From contig VWZL01002577.1 in assembly GCA_013396915.1 (NCBI GenBank), forward strand, positions 124,001 through 188,000: a stretch of DNA of 64,000 nucleotides. The letters run 5' to 3'. Within the stretch, counting starts at the first letter, position 1. Each line of letters begins with the position of its first letter. Below the pieces are notes generated by a model. That model was given only the letters and a program-made list of their open reading frames with translations, ran no database searches and was not told the DNA's origin. Origin of the DNA: Stercorarius parasiticus. Taxonomy: Eukaryota > Chordata > Aves > Charadriiformes > Stercorariidae. Below are positions 14,034-26,100 of this stretch, one piece after another. The translations under genes and the position numbers were made by a program.

Positions 14034-14203
14034 TCATAGAATGGTAGAGTTGGAAGGGACCGTAAAGATCATCTCGTTCCAAGCCCCCTGCCATGGGCAG
14101 GGACACCTCCCACTAGATCAGGTTGCTCAAAGCCCCATCCAGCCTGGCCTTGAACACTTGCAGGGATGGGGCATCCACAGCTTCCCTGGGCAACCTGTTC
14201 CGG
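14034..14203 (-). mobile_element. CR1 LINE, 3' fragment
   Basis: Seen: in plus-strand order, TCATAGAATGGTAGAGTTGG, GGACC, CATGGGCAGGGACACCTCCC, then CCATCCAGCCTGGCCTTGAA and GGCAACCTGTTCC. This is the antisense of the end of CR1 ORF2 plus the 3' UTR, so the element points left. About 170 bases remain. It is near-identical in layout to the left part of the larger copy at 48.8 kb, so both are probably of one subfamily. Confidence 0.92.
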
Positions 14204-16855
14204 TGAACAGGGTTATGTTGACTTTTCTGCATTTTTAATTGCACTTGCCTATGAATATTTTTGGAAAATACCATTTGTCTACCCTCCTGTCTTTCAATCC
14301 CATTTCACTTCTATCCTGTTTCACTCTTTAAAAATTTGTTTTCATGAGATACTTTAGATTTTCTTCCTTTGTACTTCTATATCAGTTTTACTCATTTGGA
14401 TTGTGATGCCATTTCTCTAAGTCGCTATTCTCAGACACGTGAGCGTCCATGCTAGCAGGCAAATATATTGATACAAAGCAGTTATTTTTTACTTTCACCA
14501 TAACTAAAAGTAGGAGGAAGAATTGATTGCGAATAGCCACAGTTCAGATTAAATACAAATATCTGACATCAATTAGTTTGGGATGTTTTAAGAGTTCCAT
14601 ATTTATCCAGGCTGGTATAGCTGGACCGCACCATGAATTTGGCGTCTGTACATCTGTAAAAATGTTTCCTGAAGACTTCCATACTGGTCAGTCTCTTTAG
14701 GTTAGAAAAAACATATTCCCTGGCTATTCTTAAATCGCTGTGTGTCACAAATGAGGCCCAACTTTCCTTCTCCACATGACTGTGTCTCTCCCTCACTTTT
14801 TTCTACAAGATCATGATCTGTTATTATTCTGACATCTAATGCATAATGGGTGCACTTAAATAGAAAACTTCAGGGTGAACACAGTCATTTGTAAGTAAAG
14901 CTTTGCTGTTTGATCCATCTGCATCCAAAGCCAGTCTGCTAATGAAGTAATTTTATGTACTTTTTACAGTTTTCAATGAATTCACTGAAATTACCAGCCT
15001 GGCTGACGTTTTCAAAGCCAGATGGAAAACATCCCTGACTAGAATGAGAAATTATTTTTGAAAATGAGAATCCTCCTGTTCAAAACACATAAATACAGAC
15101 AAAAATAATACATCCTAGATCCTGCAGTGTCCTGCGCTCAAAGCAAAGCCCTGAAGTCTGTACAGGGTATGTTTCCCATCAGTGCAAAATTCAGGCAAGG
15201 CTTTTCCAGCATTCCCAGGCTTGACATCCCAAGTGTTGTTTATTCATCATGGGTTTTTTTTTCTCTTCAACTTTCACAAGATACAGTGAAAACTGCACCC
15301 TCAGGTAACAATGAAAGAGGAATAAATACAGTGTTACACTGCCCGCGGAGCATCCCAGCAGAAAGCATGTGCCTCAGGGTGGTCATTTCCCTCCATGTCT
15401 CCGCAGTGGCCAGGGTAAGGTGGTAAGCGGTGCTGGGCACATACGTTGCCCCTGCCCTGGCGACTCAGGAGGAGAAGTGGAGACAAGGCCGTCCTCTCAC
15501 GCTGCCTCCTCATACTCTCCTGCTGCAATGTCAGGTGCCTGTAGTAACGCCGAGCCTGTTTTCACGCCTGTGCTGCAGGGAATACTGTAGGTAGTTAGCA
15601 CAGAGAAATAAAGGGCAGCTTGTATTTTTTTGTCCCCTTCGCTGCCGAAATTACTGGGGAATGTTTTGGTGCCAAAAGACTCCCCCGGGAATTGTTCTGG
15701 TTAACATAAAATCCCATTCTTATAATAGATTAGTGGTAATAATCAAAGCTAAAGTTCTGGCAGAAATCTTAAGTTCATAGTTTTCAATTACTAAGACACA
15801 TTTCAGTACTAATGACACATCAAGTTGAATTCCAATCTCATGAAGATGTAAGAAGGTGCATCTGTCAAGCACAGTTAAAAATACAGGGTGATTTAAGAAC
15901 ATTCAGAACATAAAACGGCTTTTCTATATCCGCTTTTAATGAAAAAAATACTGTATGAGTAGAAATGGAAGTATAACAAAGAATTTTCAGTTGTTCTAGG
16001 AAAATACAGGGATAAATAGAGCAAGTAAAACTAACATTTTACTTCCAAATTATTTGTATATCACGGAACTCCCGTCCCTACTTACAGCCACTTATGTTTC
16101 AAAACAGACCAGAAAATAAGAGCAAAATATCCTCACAGTGCTTTCACTGACATATTCTCAGTTGAAACTATGATGGTAGTATTCATATATACTCATATAT
16201 ATTCATATAATTTTTCATCTTTTGCATGCCAAAAAGTACAATAAAAAGATCTCAAGCTATCTTTACACTTGAGGAAGGAAAGTTTGATATCATCTGTTTC
16301 CTTTTAATTTCATAACTTGCAAATTATTGCTGGCAGTACATTCATTTGACAAAAAATACTTACGTTACTTCAATTTTTAATGTGCAATTTCTCAGATTTT
16401 ATACAACAATGTAAAGTTGATATGGGATAATATAGTTTTTACCAGTGAGGAGATCTGTTTTAAGATAACTTCCAAAGACTTCAGGCATGAGGAAAATAAT
16501 TTAAAAAATCTTCACCAAACTAAAATTAACATACATGTATTCCATATATTAACATTGTCCCTGCTGTGTGCCTTAGTATGGTCCAAATTCCCAACAGAGA
16601 GACTATTTATATCATTTTCTAGTGTGTCCATATCTTCTTAAATTGGAAGAAATATGTTTAGAAAAGAAACCTGATCTACTAGAACATATAATGGGGATAG
16701 ATTAACTTCAATTATGTTACTTGAAATAAAATATCCATTATATAATGGATGAAATATCCATTATATTAAGCTACTGGCTGACAAGCATTAAATCAAATAT
16801 AGACTTCTACATACTCTGTATCTGTAGTAAAGTATTATAACATATTAAACAGACC

Positions 16856-16861
16856 TTTATT
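16856..16861 (-). terminator. Candidate poly(A) signal of MAP3K7CL
   Basis: Seen: AATAAA on the minus strand, 65-70 bases past the TAA, followed about 10 bases on by the T/G-rich GGTCTGTTTAATATGTT. Cleavage would fall near 16830-16845, giving a 3' UTR of roughly 80-100 bases. In AT-rich DNA this hexamer is common by chance, and a longer 3' UTR running further left cannot be excluded. Confidence 0.5.
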
Positions 16862-16925
16862 TTAAAATCTCTTTCCAGCACAGGACCAATTCTGTATTAC
16901 CTGCCTCACATAAGCTACTTGAGAG

Positions 16926-17106
16926 TTATGAGGACCCCTGTCTTTTTTGGTACTGTATTCTGAGCTTTTCCAGTTGCTCTACACACTGCGTCTGGGCCAG
17001 CTTCAGAGTTCGGTTCTCCTCTGTCAGTTCTGCGTATTCCTTAGCCAGCTGAGCAGCATCCATGCTTTCTTTTTCCACTTGTTCCAGCCTGGCAATCAGC
17101 TCCTTT
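16926..17106 (-). CDS. MAP3K7CL: MAP3K7CL coding exon 4, terminal coding exon
   Basis: Seen: the acceptor CATAATCATCAG ends at 17107; the first base completes a lysine codon, then 59 codons and TAA at 16928-16926. The residues run [20 protein letters not shown], then [20 protein letters not shown], then [19 protein letters not shown]. Leucines and other hydrophobic residues fall in heptads, so the whole exon should be coiled coil. Known: the final KRQG-S tail and the ENxxL...QC..QLE...R.Q pattern are shared with the C-terminus of TAK1 (MAP3K7), which is the source of the gene's name. This is the most conserved part and fixes the identity of the gene. Confidence 0.97.
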
Positions 17107-20100
17107 CTGATGATTATGAAAAAAATGAAAGATTAAAAATGGCAGCATGCAAAAGTTTGTCGTCGCCTGTTAGGTTAAAGCTGGAATATGGGTAGTTAAC
17201 ATGGCATTACTTGAGCTCCTGTGAAACAAAGACCTCAAAAATTAATTTGTTAGAGTCCTCCTTTTCCGTTTACAAGATGAAGCTGCCAAAATCTCTGATA
17301 GGTTTGCTGTTCAGCAACCAAACCTGCAAAATGCTGAGGACCTTCAAGTAACTCTAACTTCAATAAGAGTCGAACATGCAGTTCACGAGGCCGGAGACCA
17401 CATGTTAATATTTTGCCTGAAGAATCACAATTTATTTTTCTCTCGATGATACCAAACATTTGAAAGAGAGTGAGGGGTTAGCTTCACCAGTAAGTCCTGT
17501 GAAGTATGCCTGGTTTCCTTTTCTCTGCCACAAAGAAAAATTATTCTGGTCAACGCTAGGCACGTGAATCTGAACTACATATATTGTTTCTGTAATGTGT
17601 TTATGCTCAGACCTTAGCCCTACTGCTAAGGGAGAGCGATAGAGCTGCAAACCTGACCCCTCCTGGTCTTTTTAAGAGCAGACACGGGAGGAGTCAAGCT
17701 GTTGCTTCTTCCTGGATGGAGTCACACAGTGCCCTGTATTCCCAGAGCTGGCCAGGAGCTGGAGTCTCCTGTATAGTATCAACTGAAATTACCTCAGCAC
17801 AAGTTAAGATAAAAGAGGTCTTAAAACAAAACACACTGAAGGCATGAGTAACTCACAGGGTATCTAATCGCTCTCCACTTAGTTACCCAGCAGGCTAGCC
17901 TGGCCTCTGCTTTTTTTCCCCTTTAAGTCAAATCAGTTATTCACCCCTGCTACAGGAAGTCTCTTCTAAAAGGTTCTCTTCTAAAAGGTTCTTTTGATCA
18001 TTCTATCTCAGAGATTAGTTAATCTTTAACTGTTCGTAGCCCTGTGACTTTATTTCTCAGTCACGTCAAAACCACGCTTGTAGATCATCAGTGGGAAGAT
18101 GTAATGCCTTCAAAGTGGATAGCTTTTGCTGCAGTCTTTAAAGGAGCCCTCTTGTCAAACTAGGCCAGCGCTTTCAGACAGAAAATTCGTGCAGATCAAT
18201 AATTCTATTGCCACGGGTCAGAGTATTCATGAAATTATAACATTTCAGTATTTGCTGATCACTTACATTACTTACAGCTGCAAAACTGCCACTTAGAGCA
18301 GTGAAACTGCCAGCACCTGGGTTTTGAAAAACACTTCTATCTGGCTTTCTTTTAGGATGGGTTTGATCTTCCTCTGTCTTTACTACGGCTTTCAGTGATA
18401 GCACAGTTTGCCCATGGTTTATCTGACTGTTTACAGTCACAGTTACTGCAGTTCAAGGAGTCACAAGTTAGAAGAGAGCCTTGGCACACGCATTTCTCCC
18501 AACTGCACTTCCCATTCAAAAAGAGGAAAAAAAAAAAGGGAAAAAAAAAGAAGGGAAGAGTTAGCAGCCATTACAGCAATTTTAAATCATCCAAAAGTTG
18601 CAGTATATAGAAAACCTCCTGTAGCTAAATATGGGGAGGGAGGGGGTTGGCCAAGAAAGGTTAGACCAGATGATCCTTGAGGTCCCTGGTATTCTATGAT
18701 TCTACGTTGGCTTTGTTTTATACCACTGAGGTAATGCATAGCAGCTACACTGCAGCAAAGCCTCTTCCCTTTCACCAGGTGACAAGTACATTCAATCAGG
18801 TCTTCAAGGGAGAATATCAAGAGTGTATTTCTGTTCAGCAGTATTCTATTAACATTTGGCACAATATAGTTGTAAAAATTTTACAAGCAGCAAGCTGTTA
18901 ATTAAAAGATTCATTTCTTTTTGCTTGGGCCGTGCTAGATCAACCAGTTTTCAAATTGGCCAAGATGAACCGATCTTACTAGACAGTTCGATATTGCAGC
19001 TCCTATTAATGGGACTGTAGGCCACAAAGGAGTAACTGCATGTACGCTTTAGAGAGTGAGAAATGCATTTAGTGACGATGAGTTTTTACAAGTCCAGCAG
19101 CTTCAATCACTTCAGTCTCTTAGGGCTTCCTCTAGAAGACTTCTGTCTCTTGGGACCAAAAGAGAGCTTCAACAGTATTTCTTTGCAATTATTCTACTGG
19201 TGCAATGCTGGACTGAAGGATTAAATTAAGCTCTTTCAAATACAGACTGTTTACTCAGAGTGTACCAAGCAAATTAATTCAGAATCATTCTTCCTTACTT
19301 TTGTTACACTTATGAGGTTCTTAAAGTGAGACACAGTGAACACACTAATAAGTAATCAGCATCTTAAAAGCAGGTAAACCTTTTCCACAGGGACTTTTAG
19401 TGTGTGTAAAAGAAAGGTACTAACTACTCTATTTGGACTTGAGCCAGGAGTGGCACAGACAGACAGCATGAAAATTCAGACCGCTCTATTAACAAACGTC
19501 AGTCCTGATTTGATAAGATGAGGCTATGTGCAGGCATGGCTTTCGTGCTGCTCTCCAGTAATATTCAAGCAACACAGATAACTGTTCTGGTTTTTTTTCC
19601 CCTGGGATTTAGCCTTGCTGTTAAACAAAATATAAATGCATTAAAATCAAAATATACTCATTGCTGTAGTCCACACTCTAGGACCTCCCTCGCAGAAAGC
19701 AGTTTCCTTGCACTGAGGTAGTAAAATTGCCCACTTCTGAGTCAGCAGAACCTACTTATTCCCTTCCCATCAGAATCAACACCTGTTTACAGGGTAGGGT
19801 GATGTTTCAGGCAAGTACTGCCAGCCTGCCACAGAGATCTAAAATTAGAGTACCAGGGAATTGCTAAATGTTATGAATGGTGTGGTTTACAAAGCTCACA
19901 AAAGGATGAGGACAGTAACTAACATTTGCTTCTGATCTAATCCAGGATTTGAACTTAGCTTCCAGAGGTTAAAGAACACAAGACTAAGCTCTTGCACCAT
20001 CTAGCCTTTGTTATGGATGCTTAATAAATAGATCTAGCACAGTGTAATCTCTGTTTTCTGTTAATGGTTACCCTGAGTTTAAATATTAACAGCACTGATA

Positions 20101-23100
20101 AGGTATTTTCTATAATGGTGCTGAGGTACTCGAAGCTTTGAGTCAATCTGTAATGTACACTTCAAGTGTTCTTTTTTGGGGAGGGGTTTGGGTGGGAAAG
20201 GAAGACGACTTGCATCACAAACCAATAAAACACAAGCCATACCAGAAGGGAAATTATTTCTCTTGTCCTGGCCTTACTGACGGACCATGCAGAGAACACA
20301 GTTCCTTTACAGTAATACAATGAATAAATACCAAGAAAAGTGACAGACGAAGCAGTTAAATCTATCTGGAGGTAAGTGTATTTGGAGGTGGACTGGAAAA
20401 CAGCTTCCACAGTGCAGAGTGGCAGACTTGTCTTTCGCTCGTTGTGAACAATGTATTCAGGATCATGCATCTGTGGTATTACACATTTCTTCCCAGCTAA
20501 CATGTGTCTGTGTGTTCTGGTAGCCATAAGGTCATTTACTCTTCCCATATTTGACATGGCTTTCACTTCAGGAGGAATCACGCGGCCCTGTAAGGTAATT
20601 GCTGTCTGAGGAGACTGCCATTGCATATTCAAAGTCTACTAATTAATTTTTAAAACAATGAGACAGCCTGTTTTTACATTAATGAAAATTATGTCTTGTA
20701 TGCCAGCACATAAAAGGTCCGCAAGTATTCATCACTGCAATAGGGCAAGTTGAGGTTTCTCTTTGAATTAGAAAAACAGTCTTTTTCACTGTTTGGCAAG
20801 TAACGCGTATTTTGGATACATTTGAGATGATGAAAAATCAGGTCTAGAATGGGAAAAATTACTGAGATAAAAGGTTGCCTTTACGGTTTACACCAATCTT
20901 TTTCTGCAGTACCTGAAAGTCTGAAGTCTTGTTGCAACAGTGTTGGGAAGGGCACTCCAGAAATAGTGACCCTGGGGAAACCATCTGGACTTGAGACCTT
21001 AGAAAGAGTCCTATGGTCACAAGAGCATGCTAAAGCATATGGAAGGATCTCATAAAATTAAGCAGACATCTCCACTGCATGTCTATTGTAATATGTGTAA
21101 GAGAAGGAAAAGAAATCCTATCTATGGCAAAGAAAAGGAGTGATCCTAAATCAGGTGGTGATCAAATGATATTTTCTGGAGAGTTATATTAGAATTGTCT
21201 GGGGGAGGAAAAAGAGAAAACCAGCCATTGCTAAGAATATAAGATATAGCTAGCAACCATGGCAACTCTAATATTTAACCACATAATCCAGGGTCATTAT
21301 CTAGTAATAGCAATATAACAAGTGCTCAAAATAACCAGCCATGCCATCCCTTTCACCCAAACTTAGATACCCAAAAACATCTGTTATGGAAATACATGTG
21401 TGTTTCTGGAACATAAATTAAATGACATTCTGTGACCTAAATGTGGTGTGTTCTCGCTTCCACACCCTTTTCTTTCTTTTCGATCATGTCTCTGATTCCA
21501 GAATGATTTTGTCCCTTGTACTACATATTGCTGGCATAAATGGGAAGAGTGTGAGTACAGACAGCAAGCAAAGCTATGATTGTTTATATTAGCCAAAAAG
21601 TCTACCTGATATTCTTTTAGATTCTTTCAATTTCTTGCTTTATTTTGTTTGTCTTTTCCTGAGTAGCTTCTTTTCTCCTTACTTGCTTTGTCCTTTGATT
21701 TTCCCTTTTTTGAACCTGCAACCTGCCTTTCTCTCTCACATTACCCATTCTCCTGTGAAATAGTTGCTGCCTCTCCCACTCCCAGCCTAGAACATTCTTT
21801 TGCCATTTACATTGCATACAAGAGAAAGGGGCAAATAAGCTCTGTTCTTCCCTTGATGAAAAGCAGCCCTTGTCATTTCACACCACTGCCTTTCTGTACT
21901 TTGGCCATACTTGATCCTTACACTACAGTGAGAGACAAGTCAAGTTAAGCAGAATTAAAAGCCTTTGAAAAGTTGAAAAAAAGTAAATGCTTTTGACTAT
22001 TTTAAAATAACGTTATTCAACTTTTTATTTCTTAAAGAGGCTTCCTTTAGAAATACGGGGCGGGGGGAGGAGGGCCATCTGTCATTTTGATTGGCCAATC
22101 TGGCCAAAACTACAACACTGCATGTATTATTTCATATATAAAAGGTTACACTGATCTTTGGAGATAGGAACAAAATTTGTTTAAAGTAGAATGAATACTA
22201 TTCCATCTGTTGTTTTACTCAAAAGCTACAATACCTGTACAGACCTTTATATCAGGTTAACTTAACATTAGTTCTTCCTGCTAACCAACAAATCAAAAAT
22301 ATTTGCTCAGTCCATTTTCTGCTCTTTTCCTGACATTGTCTTCAGTATTCTGTGTGCACAGTGTACCACCAGCAGGCACCACAGGTGCAGATGCTGCCAG
22401 GTGGCTCTTGACATTTTAATTCCACAGGTGAGTTGATCTGTGGAGAGGAAGCTGGGAGCACTGGCAGGGGTACCATCCAACAACACTTCTAGTTGCCTTT
22501 GGTAAAATTGTACGCTGAAGAACACTGCACAAATTGTTTGTTCCCATTACAAGGGATGAAACTCTATCTTTTTCCATTTTACCAAAATAATTTTTAAAAG
22601 AAATAGACAATAGATAGCAGATGTATTAGGCAATTGTGAATCTCTATTTTCACACGTTCAAATTCAAATGTAGAGGATAAAGACACCTGCAACAAGGGCA
22701 AATTTCAGGAAGCTGCAAACACCATCTTTTCAATTCGATTGTAACTGCTTTTGAGGCTAAAAGCTGTGCATCTCATCAGACTTTTTAGAAAAGTGAAAGC
22801 ATCCTTCCCTTTTAAGAATGAAATATTCAACATGCATGCCACCCCAGCCATTGTAATCCACCCTTCTCCTCTTCGTTCAGCATATGCTACCCCATAAACT
22901 TCTTTTAACTTTCAAACTGTAACTAGTGAGAATGTTTTTAGATGTAAATCAGTCATCAATAGACCAAAACTCTCTTTTAGTTCTTGCTTACTCCTTCACC
23001 TCCACACTGACACTCCCTTTCTGTGTAGTTTTATATAAAAAAAAAAGGTTAATGTGTTCAGGTTGTGTATGCTTACATGCTTGTAAGCATACACACTTTT

Positions 23101-26100
23101 TAATCTAACTTCCAATTTCAACCAAACCTCATGCGGTGAAGAGGTCCCAATTAGTTTCTGGAAGGTTTTATAAAAACAGACTGCTACAGAAAGGAATTAC
23201 ACCCCAAAGGGGAAAGACACTATTGTAAGATCTCCTCCAAAATACCACAAAATGGAGAATCTACCTGGAGGGAGGAGTCATAAATACTTCCCATCTGGAG
23301 GAACAAAACCCTTCAGTTGACACTTGCAGCTTTTTAAACCTCAAAATCAAATAACCACAGCGAACCAACCTGTTGGAAATTAAGCATCTTCAATTCCAGG
23401 GCTTGTAGGACCACTTCCTCAGATTTGGTGTGAGGATGATTTGGAAGGTGATGAAAGTTGCTGCACTGAAATTTGTCATGTCTAGGCATTTCACAGCTAC
23501 ACAGCATGTGAATATTTAGGCCACAAATATGTAATTAGAAGGCACAAAAGGATCACAATAGTATAATTCTATTTGTTGCCTTATTCAGCCACTCTTGTTT
23601 TAACATACGTTTACTGGGGCATGAAATCTATCTACAGAACAGGTTCAGCAAAAGTAGCAGTGGTGGAAGCTGTTGACATCCACTGGTGGAATGAAGGAAA
23701 ATGCCAGCCTGCAACCCCTTAATTCATCCAGGATAAGCACTGCTGAGAGGCTGACTTCTGGGCTCAGAGGTTGATTAGGATAGCTTTGAGCTCAGGTAAA
23801 TAATTTTGTGCATGTATCTGCCATTCCCAAGAAGCAAAATATTTCTGATTCAGCTAGTACGACAGACTCCATAAATACAGAAAAATGTATTCAAACAGTA
23901 TTTTTCTTCATTCATGTAAAAATATGTATGTGAGTCTAATTTTCAAGGTCTCCAAGCTTACTTCATAAATGTGCATAACTGATTCAGGGATATGTCAATA
24001 ATAATAATAATGCATTTATATTAGTAGACTCTAAAAACCAAACAATCTAAGGCTACCTTTTGAGTTTATACGTCTAAAGTTAAGCATTTAAACAACTGTT
24101 TAATATTTTATATTCTGTTGGGATTTTCAGAGAAGACAAACACACATGGTTTCCACTGAATTCACTTGGTTGCTAAATACATGTGTAAGCTTCTTACATA
24201 GACAATCAAATTTGACAAATCATTGTAAAAATATTTGAATTAATTATCTTATTTGCATCTTTTTAAAAACACCAATTATTTTTGATTGGCAAAATTTAAT
24301 TAATGATGAATCAAATGGGACAATGTAGTGTTAATCTCTTTCAGCTATTTTTTCTTCTTTTTTAATTTTTGTGGCAGTCTGTCAGCAACTCAGTGCCATG
24401 TAGGTCCTACAGTGGAAGGGGATTTGTAGTGGGAAACCTCAACTAGTTTGGACACTTCAGGCACCAACTAACTATATTGTGCCTGTAGCCATCAACCCTT
24501 ATAAAGACAAGTCTCACTTTCTTACCCTGCATAGTCTGGATTCAAGGAGATGTTTGGCTGTCTTACTTGTAAGACTACAGGATTTCACCAGTTAGTTTCC
24601 CTCCCATCAGCTTGCTTCTGCAGCTGAAGACTCCCGTGGATGCAAATTTGGCTGAACTGCATGGTCATCTGTGCAAAGATTGCTACGAAACAGATACAGC
24701 AGTCCACCTTCTACTCAAAGCCCACTCTGCAACAGAGCTCTTTCGAGCCCTGTTGCTATATTACAAATGTTTCTGTTCAAGTAGCATTTGGAAGAAAGAT
24801 GGTGTGGTCTTCATTTTCACAAGAAGTCTCAGAGATCGACACTGAGGTAATTCTCCTTGAGGAAGGCAACACTGCTTGAAGTCACCTTCAGTGTGAATGT
24901 AAAAATAAAAAAAAACATTTGAAAGAGAAGATTTACTTAGCAGTAACTGTTATGCCTTGGGGTTGGTTGTCTGTTAACAACTTTCACTACTCACCCTTCT
25001 TACGAATTTCTTTTTCAGGTTTCTTGTGGAAAGGGACTGGGAGTCACAGAGGGCACTTTGCCATTTAATAGTCATGCAAAGATGACAGGGATATGAGTAT
25101 AGGCCATAGACAAGAAAAAAAGACTCCAGCTTATGCGCTTTGGATATGAACACCTAAAAAATGTCAATGTACATAGAGACTATGCACCTCACAGAAAAAT
25201 GTTTACTACTATTGTCAAGTACTCTAAACTTGAGTATCCATTATGTTCTTCATTAAAATGTTTAGATTTGAATTGAAAAAAAATTCCCTAAAACTAAAAA
25301 GGGGACTCACACCAGCTGAACTAGATTGTTATGTGACCTGGAGTCTGTCAATGAAGGCTTTAAGGGATATCTATGCAACTGAGGGCCCAGAACTATGACA
25401 CGTCTGCATACTTAGTGGCCTCAGTTGATCCTACGGACCAATGGCCTAACTGTTGTGCTATACTGTGACCGTCAGGCAGAGGTCTAAGGTCAGAAAATAT
25501 CATGTGAAACCCTCATGTTTAAAACTGGATTTTACACAGAGAATATAAAACAGTAAACACTTTGGGAAAGTTACTCACTTTCTTTCTTCCAGCAGAGCAA
25601 TTTCTTTCTTGACCTCATGGTACTCTTCTGCTATTTTGCAGTGCTGTTTGTACACCTGCATAGATTCCTTAGAGTCATGACAAGGAGGCAGCGGCTTTAA
25701 GAACAGAAGAAGAAAGAAAATATACTGCTTTTGAATGAAATATTAGGAAAAACCACATATCTCAAAAGACACAATATTTATCTTAATTCTCATGAGAATA
25801 CTTAAAGAACCTTTTTTCCCCCTAACTGCAGGATACGGCCAAATATTCCTTGTGATGGCTTTTCATGGAAGAGAAAAAAACCATACTTCCCTGCATAAGA
25901 ATATGCATAAACCTTCAAACCTGGTAAGGATTTTCAAAACTTTCCATGTCAACTTTGCAAAGTATCTCTAAAGATTGTTCAAAGAAAGATTTCTCCCTTG
26001 CCTCCCTCTTTTTCAACTACAGTGATATAAGAATGCTAAAGCTGATGCATTGGTCAGACCCATAAAATACACGAGCCTGTTTTCACTGTAGAAACGGCAG

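Larger units (their letters stand above)
7157..16855. other. Non-coding 3' flank of MAP3K7CL
   Basis: Apart from the two CR1 pieces, the sauropsid fossil and the G-rich run listed, nothing is recognisable. Slightly CpG-richer stretches at 8.2 kb, 10.55-10.68 kb and 15.34-15.56 kb are too weak to call promoters. By human gene order BACH1 should lie to the left; no exon of it is visible. Confidence 0.6.
17107..25578 (-). other. MAP3K7CL intron between coding exons 3 and 4
   Basis: The ends are GT (25578) and AG (17107). It contains a CR1 3' fragment near 18.65 kb, an A-rich tract at 18.52-18.56 kb, a possible fossil near 19.95 kb, an unexplained open frame at 20.16-20.63 kb, a G-rich run at 22.06 kb and a perfect hairpin at 23.06-23.10 kb. 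The remainder shows nothing I can name. Confidence 0.8.

Noticed and set aside
1..16855. BACH1 exons expected by human gene order
   Set aside because: No frame resembling the BTB or bZIP parts of BACH1 and no CpG-island first exon seen; BACH1 probably starts beyond the left edge.
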